Assembly: GCF_008630915.1 (NCBI RefSeq)
Contig: NZ_CP043909.1
Coordinates: forward strand, 1,922,001-1,986,000
Source: Acinetobacter suaedae
Lineage (GTDB): Bacteria > Pseudomonadota > Gammaproteobacteria > Pseudomonadales > Moraxellaceae
Direction: 5' to 3'
DNA: 64,000 bases
Shown here: positions 7,305-16,003 of the stretch, one piece after another
Position numbering within the stretch: the stretch's first letter is position 1
How the letters are laid out: each line of letters opens with the position of its first letter
Made by a program: the position numbers and the translations under genes
The notes under the pieces: model-generated
Databases searched by the model: none
What the model was told of the DNA's origin: nothing
The model's input: the letters and a program-made list of their open reading frames with translations, nothing else

Positions 7305-10082
7305 TTACTCCTGATCTTCGCCAGAGTCGGGATCAACCTGTAAATTTATCCAGTTTAGATCTAACTTAAGCTCTTTTTCTTGCGGTGAATGAATACGTTT
7401 CGTCGTCCCCTTTTTATTTGTTTGAGCTATAAATGTCTCATCACCTGAAATGATTTTATAATCTATTTCCTTGAAAGGCTCACCTGAAGGTAATTTCAGT
7501 GAAAATTGTTCATCAAAAATCTCCAAAGCTGGTAATCCTTTCATATTTACGCCTAGTGCCTGACCAGATTTAAACAAATGCTGTCCGGCTTTCACCTCGA
7601 ACTTTCCACCTGTTGTTGGAAAGATCCCTGAACCATTTAATTTGAGCTCAGAACTCTCTGCCTTTAATACAATTTCCTTCGGGCTATTAAAATAAACCGT
7701 ATCTTCTGTTGAGATAATTTGTATTCCTGCTTTCGCCAATATATCTAAACCATCCCCTTGTGCCTGTATCTCAACCTTGCCTTTGCCTGCCACTTGTTTG
7801 ATTCCATTTTGTGCGGCAAATAAGCTGATCTTTTGACTGGCTTGGGCAATCAGGTTCTTTTGCGTGGTCAGGTTAACACTATCCCCTGCACATTGGTTTA
7901 GTTGTCCATCCGCGGATAGATGGATGTCTTCTGAGGTGCTAAGTCCGATGCCATTTGGTGAGCTGAGTAATAGTAAGGCTTTGTTGAATTTGGCTATATC
8001 TTGCTGAATTTCTTCTGCAAAGCTTTTGAGCTGCTCTACCGACTCCAATTCATCCGTTTGTTGGTTCTTTGCCACTTCACTCAGGGCTTTGGCATTGTTT
8101 TGGTTGCCTTCCAGTTGTTGTTTGGCTGTTTGTGCTTCGAGATGTTCACCTTCGGCTTGCGCTTGTGCATGGGTGGTGATCAGTAAGCCTTCCCCTGCTC
8201 GGATCGCACCCCATTGGTCTGTGCGTAGTTCAAAGCCTTCACCTCGGTCTTCGCTTTCTGCTTGGGCTTTGGGATGGCTCAGCTTACCGAGATTGAGTTG
8301 GCTGGCTGCATGGCTGCTTTGTAGTTGTGCACTGATCTGTCCAGTAGTGTCATCAAAGCGCAGTTGGTTGTAGCCTGAACCTTGATATTCTTTGGATTTG
8401 ATCCCTGCTAGTTTTTTGGTATCAGGTAATTTGCCTTGGTCATCGAATTTTGTTGGACTGCGTTGTGCTTCGTGGAGTCGTCCTGTGACAAAGGGACGGT
8501 CGATGTTGCCATCAAAGAAGTCGATGACGACGATTTCACCAATGCGGGGTAGGAAGCGTGCGCCATAGCCTTCGCCTGCCCACGGGGTTAGTACATCCAC
8601 CCAAGCTGAATCGGTATCGTTGTTGTTGCTGCCTGCGCCACCATCGTGGCTATGGTCGTCATTGCGGGTAAATAGGAAGCGAACTTTGATTCGTCCCCAT
8701 TCATCCACATGGATTTCTTCGCCTTCGGGTCCCACCACTCTTGCGCGTTGTGGGTGAGCAGTTGGACGGTGTTGCAGTGGATGGTATTCGGGTACGGTTT
8801 TGATGTTACGGCGTTGTAGGGTCAGTTGGTTGGCTTGGCGTTCTTCGCTCTTGTTTGTGTGCTTGTGGTCTTGCTGCCATTGGCTTTGATCGATCAAGCT
8901 TTGGATTTGTTGGTTTAAGTCTTTGGGTAGGTTGTTTTGGTTGTAGTAGCTTTTGGCGGTGATTAGAAATTCTTGGTCTGCACCACTGTGTTGGTCGATC
9001 TCTGGGTGTTCGTTGAGTTTAAACCAGTAGCCCACTTGGGTGTCTCGTACGGTAGTACTGGCGATAAATTGTTTGGCTTGGGCATCGTGGTAGTGGCTGA
9101 GGTGTTGGTTCAGTTTTTCGATTTGGGCGTTGCCTGAAGCGGTTGCACCATCTTCACCATTCAAGTCTTGCATCCATGCGGGAGTGAAGTGCCATGCATC
9201 TTCGAGTCCTAGACTAGCGTTGTCGTATTGTTGGCTATGTTGGTGTTTGCTTTGGACGCTACCTGCCCCATCTTCTTGTTCTAGGGCATCAGCTTGCCAG
9301 CGTTGGATATGGACTGCCGTTGGTTGTAACGAACGTTCTGCAATGAGGCTGGTCATGCTGTCGTATTGTTCGGTGGCACTGCTACGATGGTAGCGAATTG
9401 TTCTTCGTTCTAGGGCTTGGTATTGGCTGTTGTCATCGATCAAGCGGAGTTTTTGGGCTTGGATTGGACTGGTGCTGTTGGCAACGTTCAGTTGAGCTTC
9501 ATCAATCAGCCAGTTAATGCCTTCGCTTCGGAGCAATCGGGTAATGAAGTCGTAGTCGCTTTCATTGGCTTGCATCACAAAGGGACGGATGTCGTAGTCT
9601 TGTTTGATCCCACCAAGGTCGAGTGTAAGACTCGATGCAAATAGTAGGCTGCGTTGTTGCCATTCTTTGAATAGGGTTTGTACGATGTCGAGTACAGTTT
9701 TATTCATAAACACGCGGCTGTTTCGGCGTTTATGCCACAGCGCGGTTGCATCTTGGAGTTTGAGTTTATACAGCGTAAGGCTACCGTCAGATTGTCCTTG
9801 TACGGCTTCTGTGATAATCCCTGTGGTTCTAAACAGTGTGCCTGTATCGGTGACTTGGTCTATCGCTGCCTGACAGCCGATGAATTGTTTTAATGGGATG
9901 TGGGCGTTAGTGGATAGGCAGATCAGTTCTGCAGTCATGCCCTGATTAATGGCATGCTGACCTTGAATTTTTTGGAGGAAGACTTGTTGATTTAAGCTCG
10001 GATTGGCAAATTGTATGTGTATCGCACGTTTTTGTGCGGTTAAGCCGAGTTGTTCTAATGCAGCAAAGATAGTCTTGAACAT
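7305..10082 (-). CDS. vgrG: T6SS spike protein VgrG with C-terminal DUF2345-type extension
   Basis: A 925-aa VgrG. Residues about 1-430 form the gp27-like base (ESDYDFITRLLRSEGINWLI, NEHPEIDQ). About 440-560 is the gp5-type OB domain (VVGPEGEEIHVDEWGRIKVR, SAWVDVLTPWAGEGYGARFL, PRIGEIVVIDFFDGNIDRPF, VTGRLHEAQ). A helical segment (about 650-710) precedes the DUF2345-like beta-helix (SSPNGIGLSTSEDIHLSADG). The tail after residue 850 is variable. It forms the trimeric tip of the type VI secretion tube and carries the adjacent effector. The operon continues into that effector and two lipoproteins. Base composition changes near 7.8-7.9 kb: the C-terminal end is visibly more AT-rich than the conserved core. 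No other T6SS structural gene lies in the window. Confidence 0.95.
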   Translation of the reverse strand: MFKTIFAALEQLGLTAQKRAIHIQFANPSLNQQVFLQKIQGQHAINQGMTAELICLSTNAHIPLKQFIGCQAAIDQVTDTGTLFRTTGIITEAVQGQSDGSLTLYKLKLQDATALWHKRRNSRVFMNKTVLDIVQTLFKEWQQRSLLFASSLTLDLGGIKQDYDIRPFVMQANESDYDFITRLLRSEGINWLIDEAQLNVANSTSPIQAQKLRLIDDNSQYQALERRTIRYHRSSATEQYDSMTSLIAERSLQPTAVHIQRWQADALEQEDGAGSVQSKHQHSQQYDNASLGLEDAWHFTPAWMQDLNGEDGATASGNAQIEKLNQHLSHYHDAQAKQFIASTTVRDTQVGYWFKLNEHPEIDQHSGADQEFLITAKSYYNQNNLPKDLNQQIQSLIDQSQWQQDHKHTNKSEERQANQLTLQRRNIKTVPEYHPLQHRPTAHPQRARVVGPEGEEIHVDEWGRIKVRFLFTRNDDHSHDGGAGSNNNDTDSAWVDVLTPWAGEGYGARFLPRIGEIVVIDFFDGNIDRPFVTGRLHEAQRSPTKFDDQGKLPDTKKLAGIKSKEYQGSGYNQLRFDDTTGQISAQLQSSHAASQLNLGKLSHPKAQAESEDRGEGFELRTDQWGAIRAGEGLLITTHAQAQAEGEHLEAQTAKQQLEGNQNNAKALSEVAKNQQTDELESVEQLKSFAEEIQQDIAKFNKALLLLSSPNGIGLSTSEDIHLSADGQLNQCAGDSVNLTTQKNLIAQASQKISLFAAQNGIKQVAGKGKVEIQAQGDGLDILAKAGIQIISTEDTVYFNSPKEIVLKAESSELKLNGSGIFPTTGGKFEVKAGQHLFKSGQALGVNMKGLPALEIFDEQFSLKLPSGEPFKEIDYKIISGDETFIAQTNKKGTTKRIHSPQEKELKLDLNWINLQVDPDSGEDQE

Positions 10083-10247
10083 CGCTTCTTATTGAGTTTT
10101 TTTAAACGTGAGGGCATTTTACAGGAAAATTCAATTAGATGTTCAGACCGTCCCGTCTATTTGTGACAATTTTTGTCTTATTTTATTGCAATTTATTTAA
10201 ACAGTCTCATTTCTGATCTATTCGTCATGATTAAATCAAACGATAAA

Positions 10248-10276
10248 AAAATGTCCCGAGAAAATCGAGACATTTT
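10248..10276 (-). terminator. Rho-independent terminator of the nadK-yeaC transcript
   Basis: Arms at 10248-10259 and 10265-10276 (read on the minus strand AAAATGTCTCGA / TCGGGACATTTT, one G-T wobble), followed on the minus strand by a run of T. It sits directly after the DUF1315 gene. Confidence 0.85.
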
Positions 10277-10293
10277 ATATTTCTTAAGCATCA

Positions 10294-10566
10294 TTACACA
10301 AAACGAATCGGCTTGAACTCAGGCTCATTTTTATGATGATCATCATCACATTCCTCACCTTCTTCTTTGCTACCACGATCAATATAACCGCTACGCTGTT
10401 CTTCTGGAAGATTTTCTATTTCCCATGCATAAACAGCTTGCATGCAAATTTGACGTTGCTCTTTAGTCAAGGCAACACCATTTGGCCATTTACCGATTTC
10501 AACGGCTGTTTTTAATCGCTCTACAATCTCAGGATTTAAAATAGCGAGCATTTGTTCAATATTCAT
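10294..10566 (-). CDS. YeaC-like DUF1315 family protein
   Basis: A 90-aa acidic cytoplasmic protein that matches the small YeaC/DUF1315 family by its opening (MNIEQMLAILNPEIVERLK), the central WPNG and LTKEQRQICMQAVYAWE segments and a charged tail. The family has no known biochemical role. Its ATG overlaps the TGA of nadK in an ATGA junction, so the two are translationally coupled and probably share a promoter. The strong hairpin behind it ends the transcript. The tail is rich in acidic residues and histidine (EEGEECDDDHHKNE), which might bind metal, but that is speculation. Confidence 0.82.
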   Translation of the reverse strand: MNIEQMLAILNPEIVERLKTAVEIGKWPNGVALTKEQRQICMQAVYAWEIENLPEEQRSGYIDRGSKEEGEECDDDHHKNEPEFKPIRFV

Positions 10567-11471
10567 GATTCATCCTGTTGAAAAGATTCGAAATCTTGAT
10601 TCCAGCCTAGTTTAGTACGACATGCCATATAGAAGTCATAACCAGGTGGATGTAATAAGCTTAGTTTAAATGGATGTTTTCGAATATGTACAGTATCACC
10701 AACATTTAATGCAACACTATGTTGTCCGTCAGCACTGACCATTGGTAAAACACGATTTTCTCGAATCGTGATTTTAACTTCGCTATGGCCACCCACAACG
10801 ATTGGACGTGATGATAGTGTATGTGGATGCATCGGAACTAAGGCAATTGCATCCATACTTGGGTGTAAAATAGGCCCACCACCTGACAATGCATATGCTG
10901 TTGAGCCTGTCGGTGTCGATACAATCAAACCATCACTGTGTTGGCGATACACATATTGCCCATCAATACTCAGTTCAAAATCAATCATATGAACCGACTT
11001 TCCTGAATGTAAGACCACATCATTTAAAGCAATCGCATCATAGATTGTTTCATTATTGGTACGAACTTCCATTTCCAACAAGAAACGACGATCCAATTGA
11101 AATCGACCTTGTAACACCTGATCAAGTTTAAAAATAGCTTCCGCAGGTTTAATATCAGTTAAAAAACCTAATCGACCACGGTTAATGCCAATTACAGGAG
11201 TATTGTATCGAACCAAGGCGCGAGCAGCATGTAATAGAGACCCATCACCGCCCACAACGACAACAAGATCAACAACTTCACCCAATAAGTTACGGCTTAC
11301 GGTTTGTCCGTGGCTGTATGGAACCAATTGTGATGTTTCTTGATCAAAGACTGGATTTAGCCCTAAAGTAATTAAATGATCATGAATGAGACATAACGTT
11401 TCTACAACAGAATACTTATCTGGTCGCCCAATTAGACCAATATTTCGAAAGGATTTATGTGAAATTTGCAC
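10563..11471 (-). CDS. nadK: NAD kinase
   Basis: ATP-NAD kinase that phosphorylates NAD to NADP in the cytoplasm. Diagnostic motifs are the VVVVGGDGSLLHAAR loop (GGDG, near residue 63), INRGRLGFLTD, the NE/D-type ALNDVVLH, and STPTGSTAYALSGGGPILHP. The frame runs up to an ATG at 11507, but the GTG at 11471 gives the usual 302-residue protein beginning VQISHKSFRNIGLIGRPDK, with a GGAG sequence upstream, so I prefer GTG. Its stop overlaps the start of the DUF1315 gene. Divergently placed from mrcB. Confidence 0.95.
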   Translation of the reverse strand: MQISHKSFRNIGLIGRPDKYSVVETLCLIHDHLITLGLNPVFDQETSQLVPYSHGQTVSRNLLGEVVDLVVVVGGDGSLLHAARALVRYNTPVIGINRGRLGFLTDIKPAEAIFKLDQVLQGRFQLDRRFLLEMEVRTNNETIYDAIALNDVVLHSGKSVHMIDFELSIDGQYVYRQHSDGLIVSTPTGSTAYALSGGGPILHPSMDAIALVPMHPHTLSSRPIVVGGHSEVKITIRENRVLPMVSADGQHSVALNVGDTVHIRKHPFKLSLLHPPGYDFYMACRTKLGWNQDFESFQQDES

Positions 11472-11692
11472 GAAAAATGTGGCTCCGTTGCGATTCTCGC
11501 CTATCATATCATTATTCGTTGATGATTGATTAAAAACTATAAAAATGTAGATTCTATGTTTTTAATGCAGTGATTCTCCACTTGTTTTGAAAGATTTTGT
11601 TGCATGTTGCTATTTATTCACAGTTTTGTGATTGCAAAATACGCATAAGCTACGCATCATTAGCCACATTGTTTTTGTTTTAACGCAAATCT

Positions 11693-14092
11693 ATGAAGTG
11701 TGAACGTGGTATCGGTTTTATTGGCCTAATCTTTTTAATTTTAGTAATCGGTATATTTGTTGCCTTTAGTATCTATCTGATCCGTTTAGATAATATTATT
11801 CGCAATAAGTTTGAAGGTCAGCGCTGGGATATTCCTGCTAAAGTATTCGCTCGTCCATTGGAAGTCTATGCAAATGCACCAATTACCCAAGAAAACTTCA
11901 TTCAAGAACTAAAATTACTGGGTTATAAAAACACGAGCAATTACGAAAAGTCAGGCAGTTATGTCACTCAAGGCAATAAACTTTATGTGCATACGCGTGG
12001 TTTTGACTATGGCGATAGTACTGAACCTGAACAAGTATTAGAAGTTGGTTTTTCTGATGGTCGTGTTGGAGATATTCGTTCAACTAAACCTTCAAATACC
12101 GGTATTGCTCGTTTAGAACCATTGCTCATCGGTGGGATTTACCCTCAACATAATGAAGATCGTGTACTGATTAAACTTGATCGTGTACCTAAAACGCTGA
12201 TTGAAGCATTAATTTCAACAGAAGATCGTAATTTTTACCATCATTATGGTGTCTCACTACGTGGTACAGCTCGTGCTTTAGTCAGTAACGCTACAGGTGG
12301 TAAACGTCAAGGGGGATCTACCTTGACGCAACAGCTCGTCAAGAATTTTTACTTATCTCCTGAAAAAACACTTAAACGTAAAGTTAATGAAGCGCTCATG
12401 GCGTTGTTAATTGAATTTCATTACAGTAAAGATGAAATCCTAGAAACTTATTTAAATGAAGTGAATCTAGGTCAAAATGGTAATTATTCAATTAATGGTT
12501 ACGGACTTGCATCACAATTTTACTTCGGCTTACCTCTACGTGAGCTCAATATTTCTCAGCAAGCATTTTTAGTCGGTTTAGTACAAGGCCCTTCTTTATA
12601 TAATCCTTGGAGAAATCCTGAAGCAGCCAAAAAACGTCGTGATGTTGTTTTAAACAATATGATGGTTATGGGATATTTAACAGAAGCAGAGTATCAAGAT
12701 GAGATTGCTCGTCCACTCAATGTTATTAGCAAACCAACCGTTGGACCTGCTAAATTCCCAGACTTCCTCGATATTGTTCGCCGTCAATTACGTACTGAAT
12801 ATCAAGAAAGTGACATAACGAATCAGGGTTTAAGAATTTTCACCACACTTGATCCAATTGCACAAACCAAAGTACAAACTGTATTTAAAAACTCAGTTGA
12901 ACGTTTAGCTCAACGGAATCCTGCACGTCTTAAAAATTTACAAGGTGCTATTTTAGTTGCTCATCCTGAAAATGGTGAGTTAATTGCCGCAGTTGGTTCT
13001 ACTCAAGATTTTACAGGCTTTAACCGTACAATTGACGCCAAGCGTCAGGTCGGCTCTTTATTAAAACCAGTGATCTTTTTAAACGCGATTGAATCTGGTC
13101 GCTATACATGGGCAAGCCCAGTTGAAGACACGGCTGTCAATATTCCAATTGATGGTGGTAAAAGCTGGTCACCAAAAAATTATAGTGGCAATGAAAATGG
13201 TATCGTGCCGATGCAACAAGCGCTGGCTAACTCCTATAACCTTTCAACTGTGCGTTTAGCAAATGAGTTTGGTCTTTCTTCATTTAGTAATAAGCTGAAA
13301 CAGTTTGGCGTAAACTCAGATATTCCAGCCTATCCTTCTATTTATCTTGGTGCAGTAAATATGTCACCGATGGAAGTACTCAGTATCTATGGGAATTTCG
13401 CAACGGGTGGTTTTAAATATCCAACACGCTCGATTCGTTCAGTTGTAGATGCTCAGGGTCGCGTACTTGATCGATTTGGTTTAAATGTTCAACAAACGAT
13501 TGATCCTGCAGCAGCCTATATCTTGAATTACGGCTTACAACAAGTCATGCGTACAGGTACTGGGCGATCTGCATACAATAGCCTACCAGAATCCTTAAAT
13601 CTTGCTGGTAAATCTGGTACGACGAACGATACACGCGACTCATGGTTTGCGGGTTATTCTGGAAATCATGTTGCTGTGGTTTGGCTAGGGCTAGATGATA
13701 ATAAAGTTACAGGATTAACGGGTTCTTCAGGTGCATTACCTGTTTGGACTAATGTCATGAGACAACTTCGTCAAGAGCCTGTCAATTTACGTCAAACGGA
13801 TAATGTCCAATGGCAATGGATTGATCGCACTACAGGTGATCTTTCTGCACAAGGTTGTGAGGGTGCAATGTACATTCCCCTACTTCGTCAAACCGTACCA
13901 CGTCGTGCAACCCTATGTGGTCAATCACACTACGAGGTTGAGCCAACCTATATCCCTCAGAATGATTATGATGATAATGACGACAGTATCGGAAATTACA
14001 TCCGTGAAACCGAAAACCAAATGGATACAGATTTATCCAGTCAAACTTCTACACGCATTATTTCTAGCGGTAGTTACAGCGGCAATAACTAA
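11693..14092 (+). CDS. mrcB: Penicillin-binding protein 1b (transglycosylase/transpeptidase)
   Basis: A 799-aa bifunctional class A PBP that polymerises lipid II and cross-links peptidoglycan at the inner membrane. A single N-terminal transmembrane helix (residues about 8-28) is followed by a UB2H-like segment. The GT51 domain shows STEDRNFYHHYG (catalytic Glu) and GGSTLTQQLVKNFYL. The transpeptidase domain has the SxxK serine in GSLLKPVIF, the SYNLS motif and the KSGT box in AGKSGTTNDTRDSWF. The C-terminus is an acidic, asparagine- and serine-rich tail. A small lipoprotein gene with TPR-like helices follows 18 bases downstream, in a position reminiscent of PBP1b-activating outer-membrane lipoproteins. 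Confidence 0.96.
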   Translation: MKCERGIGFIGLIFLILVIGIFVAFSIYLIRLDNIIRNKFEGQRWDIPAKVFARPLEVYANAPITQENFIQELKLLGYKNTSNYEKSGSYVTQGNKLYVHTRGFDYGDSTEPEQVLEVGFSDGRVGDIRSTKPSNTGIARLEPLLIGGIYPQHNEDRVLIKLDRVPKTLIEALISTEDRNFYHHYGVSLRGTARALVSNATGGKRQGGSTLTQQLVKNFYLSPEKTLKRKVNEALMALLIEFHYSKDEILETYLNEVNLGQNGNYSINGYGLASQFYFGLPLRELNISQQAFLVGLVQGPSLYNPWRNPEAAKKRRDVVLNNMMVMGYLTEAEYQDEIARPLNVISKPTVGPAKFPDFLDIVRRQLRTEYQESDITNQGLRIFTTLDPIAQTKVQTVFKNSVERLAQRNPARLKNLQGAILVAHPENGELIAAVGSTQDFTGFNRTIDAKRQVGSLLKPVIFLNAIESGRYTWASPVEDTAVNIPIDGGKSWSPKNYSGNENGIVPMQQALANSYNLSTVRLANEFGLSSFSNKLKQFGVNSDIPAYPSIYLGAVNMSPMEVLSIYGNFATGGFKYPTRSIRSVVDAQGRVLDRFGLNVQQTIDPAAAYILNYGLQQVMRTGTGRSAYNSLPESLNLAGKSGTTNDTRDSWFAGYSGNHVAVVWLGLDDNKVTGLTGSSGALPVWTNVMRQLRQEPVNLRQTDNVQWQWIDRTTGDLSAQGCEGAMYIPLLRQTVPRRATLCGQSHYEVEPTYIPQNDYDDNDDSIGNYIRETENQMDTDLSSQTSTRIISSGSYSGNN

Positions 14093-14110
14093 GTTATAGG
14101 ATGATTGGAA

Positions 14111-14665
14111 ATGATTAAAAAATCGATATTCTTAACAGGTGTGATTATACTTGCTGGCTGTACTATAACCCCTGAGCATTCAACACCTCAGACGCCACCT
14201 AAAGCAACTGATAGTTCCAAAAAAGGTACTCCACCTTCTTCAGGTGTCAAAATCACCCCCTATGAGCAGAAAGAGATTAAACGGCAAACTGTTCCAGTCA
14301 TTGTGCCCGAACAAAGAGTTCAGCAAAAATTCAGTAATGATGGAACACAATTACCTGCATTTAAAACTTTAATGCAAAAAACCCAAGCGGCCTATAAGCA
14401 AAAACAGTTTGCCGATGCTGAACGTTTTGCACTTCAAGCACAACGTATTGCGCCTCAGGCTTCTGAAACATACTTATATTTGGCATTGATTGCTGATCAA
14501 CGCAAGCAATACGCTAATGCTGAAGCGCTCGCTAGACGTGGTTTAAGTTATGCACAAAGCAATGCAATGAAAAAGCAGCTTTGGACCATTGTGCTTCGCG
14601 CTAGTGAAGCACGAAACCACAATGTAAAAGCTGATGAGGCAAGAAGAATGCTTCGCTCTCTGTAG
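14111..14665 (+). CDS. TPR-like lipoprotein, possible PBP1b partner
   Basis: A 184-aa lipoprotein: signal peptide ending LAGC, then a proline/threonine-rich linker (about residues 22-60), then helical repeats from about residue 95 resembling tetratricopeptide units (AYKQKQFADAERFALQAQRI, then ASETYLYLALIADQRKQYAN and AEALARRGLSYAQ). The frame begins at a TTG (14105), but the ATG at 14111 with GGA upstream is the natural start. It is co-transcribed with mrcB. In other gammaproteobacteria outer-membrane lipoproteins with TPR domains (for example LpoA-type) activate class A PBPs, so a similar role is a reasonable inference, not shown. Confidence 0.75.
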   Translation: MIKKSIFLTGVIILAGCTITPEHSTPQTPPKATDSSKKGTPPSSGVKITPYEQKEIKRQTVPVIVPEQRVQQKFSNDGTQLPAFKTLMQKTQAAYKQKQFADAERFALQAQRIAPQASETYLYLALIADQRKQYANAEALARRGLSYAQSNAMKKQLWTIVLRASEARNHNVKADEARRMLRSL

Positions 14666-14667
14666 AC

Positions 14668-15579
14668 TTATTCTACCGTGTCAAACTGACGAATCCCTGC
14701 AAGCCCATAAGCATGATGTTTTTGGGCTTGTTCCATCTCTTTAGGTGCAACACCACCTAAAGCAAACACAGGAATATCGCTTTTCTCTGCTAATTCAGCA
14801 AAACCATCCCACCCTAATGCTTTTGCTTCTGGATGAGTCTCAGTTTGATGTACTGGACTTAGAAACACAGCGTCACAACCTATATGATGAGCATGTTTTA
14901 AAGAGACAGCATCATGACAAGCAGCGATAAAACGTTTGCCAACAATTAATTCACCACGTTTTAAGTCCATAAGCTGTGACTGTTTTAGATGAATCGTCTG
15001 AATTTTTGCTTGTAACTCAGAACTAAACTGCTGCCAAAGACTAATATTGATAATTAATTTATTTAATTGCAGATCAGTTAATTGCAATAATTGTTGTTGG
15101 ACTTCTGCAATGGTTTGATCTTTATTACGCCAATAAAATTGTGCATCACGATCTGGCAATGTAGGCAAAAGATCACTAATCTTAATTAGGTGTGACCATA
15201 CCAATCGCTCGATAATCGTTTTATTCGCTTTCGGAAAATTTAAACTTTGCAATTGATCTCGACTATACCATGTCCATGGCTGATGAATTAAATCCAACAA
15301 CTCTTCTGGAACATAAGCATGAAATAAATGCAAACGTACAATCAAATCATCATATTCATGTTGAATAACATCAAATTTATGCCAATCTTTTAAACCGATT
15401 CCGACTTCCTCGTACACCTCTCTCCTACACGCTTGTTCAGGTGTTTCATTCTGTTCGACTTTACCACCTGGAAATTCATGCTTATTCCCCTGATGCTGAT
15501 CAGCCTGCCTCCATCCAACAAGCACTTTTGATTTATGCAATAGAATTGCAATCGCAACTTCAACAATCGCTTTAGTCAT
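14668..15579 (-). CDS. mutT: MutT-type Nudix hydrolase fused to a ThiE-like domain
   Basis: A 303-aa two-domain protein. Residues 1-135 are a MutT-like Nudix domain with the box GGKVEQNETPEQACRREVYE followed by EVG, in agreement with GX5EX7REUXEEXGU. MutT hydrolyses 8-oxo-dGTP, preventing A:T to C:G transversions. Residues about 150-303 resemble a thiamine-phosphate synthase TIM barrel (GKRFIAACHDAVSLKHAHHI, AVFLSPVHQTETHPEAKALG, IPVFALGGVAP). Such MutT-ThiE fusions are common in gammaproteobacteria and the ThiE part is usually not the main thiamine enzyme. It converges on the mrcB-linked lipoprotein gene. Confidence 0.9.
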   Translation of the reverse strand: MTKAIVEVAIAILLHKSKVLVGWRQADQHQGNKHEFPGGKVEQNETPEQACRREVYEEVGIGLKDWHKFDVIQHEYDDLIVRLHLFHAYVPEELLDLIHQPWTWYSRDQLQSLNFPKANKTIIERLVWSHLIKISDLLPTLPDRDAQFYWRNKDQTIAEVQQQLLQLTDLQLNKLIINISLWQQFSSELQAKIQTIHLKQSQLMDLKRGELIVGKRFIAACHDAVSLKHAHHIGCDAVFLSPVHQTETHPEAKALGWDGFAELAEKSDIPVFALGGVAPKEMEQAQKHHAYGLAGIRQFDTVE

Positions 15580-15689
15580 AAAAGTTTAATATCTCTAAGA
15601 TTTATAAAAAGTATAAGGAACCAGACAAATCAATTACATATCCTAAATAAAAAAATAATAAATGATTTTGTAAATTAGCAAAAATTTCG

Positions 15690-15723
15690 TTGACAGGCGT
15701 ATTCGATAATGATTATCATTTAA
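15690..15723 (+). promoter_or_regulatory. hemP promoter overlapped by a Fur box
   Basis: A TTGACA -35 at 15690-15695 and a TATCAT -10 at 15714-15719 (18-nt spacer) are overlapped by GATAATGATTATCATTTAA at 15705-15723, which matches the 19-bp Fur consensus at most positions. Repression by iron-loaded Fur is expected. Confidence 0.85.
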
Positions 15724-15755
15724 ATCATTAAAAAACACACCACGGAGCACAACAA

Positions 15756-15926
15756 ATGAACGCACCATTTAACTTATTCACTCGTAGCACAGACTCAGCT
15801 CAATCGTTACCAATGCTGCATTCAAATAACCTTTTTGCTTTAGGACGTGAAATTCGTATCATGCATGCTGGGGAAGAATATCGTTTGCGTTTGACTCGCA
15901 ATAACCGCCTGATTTTAACTAAGTAA
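15756..15926 (+). CDS. hemP: HemP/HmuP-type haem-uptake peptide, 56 aa
   Basis: A short gene that reads MNAPFNLFTRSTDSAQ and then the HemP family core SNNLFALGREIRIMHAGEEY followed by RLRLTRNNRLILTK. The ending (LRxTxxxxLILTK) is diagnostic of HemP/HmuP, small proteins linked to haem utilisation and in some bacteria needed for expression of the haem receptor. An AGGAG-like ACGGAG sequence precedes the ATG, and a strong Fur box overlaps the promoter. No haem receptor gene is adjacent; the gene stands alone with its own terminator. Iron-controlled expression is inferred from the box. Confidence 0.9.
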   Translation: MNAPFNLFTRSTDSAQSLPMLHSNNLFALGREIRIMHAGEEYRLRLTRNNRLILTK

Positions 15927-15961
15927 TATAATAAAAAACGGATAATAATAAACGTGGGAAT

Positions 15962-15991
15962 AGCAGTATGTCAGCGCGTACTGCTTTTTTT
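15962..15991 (+). terminator. Rho-independent terminator after hemP
   Basis: AGCAGTA (15962-15968) pairs with TACTGCT (15979-15985) and a T run follows immediately on the plus strand. It separates hemP from the converging gspE. Confidence 0.85.
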
Positions 15992-16003
15992 ATTTCCTAA
16001 TTT

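Noticed and set aside
8001..9893. Plus-strand open frames opposite vgrG
   Set aside because: They lie antisense to a well-supported VgrG coding sequence and have biased, low-information composition.
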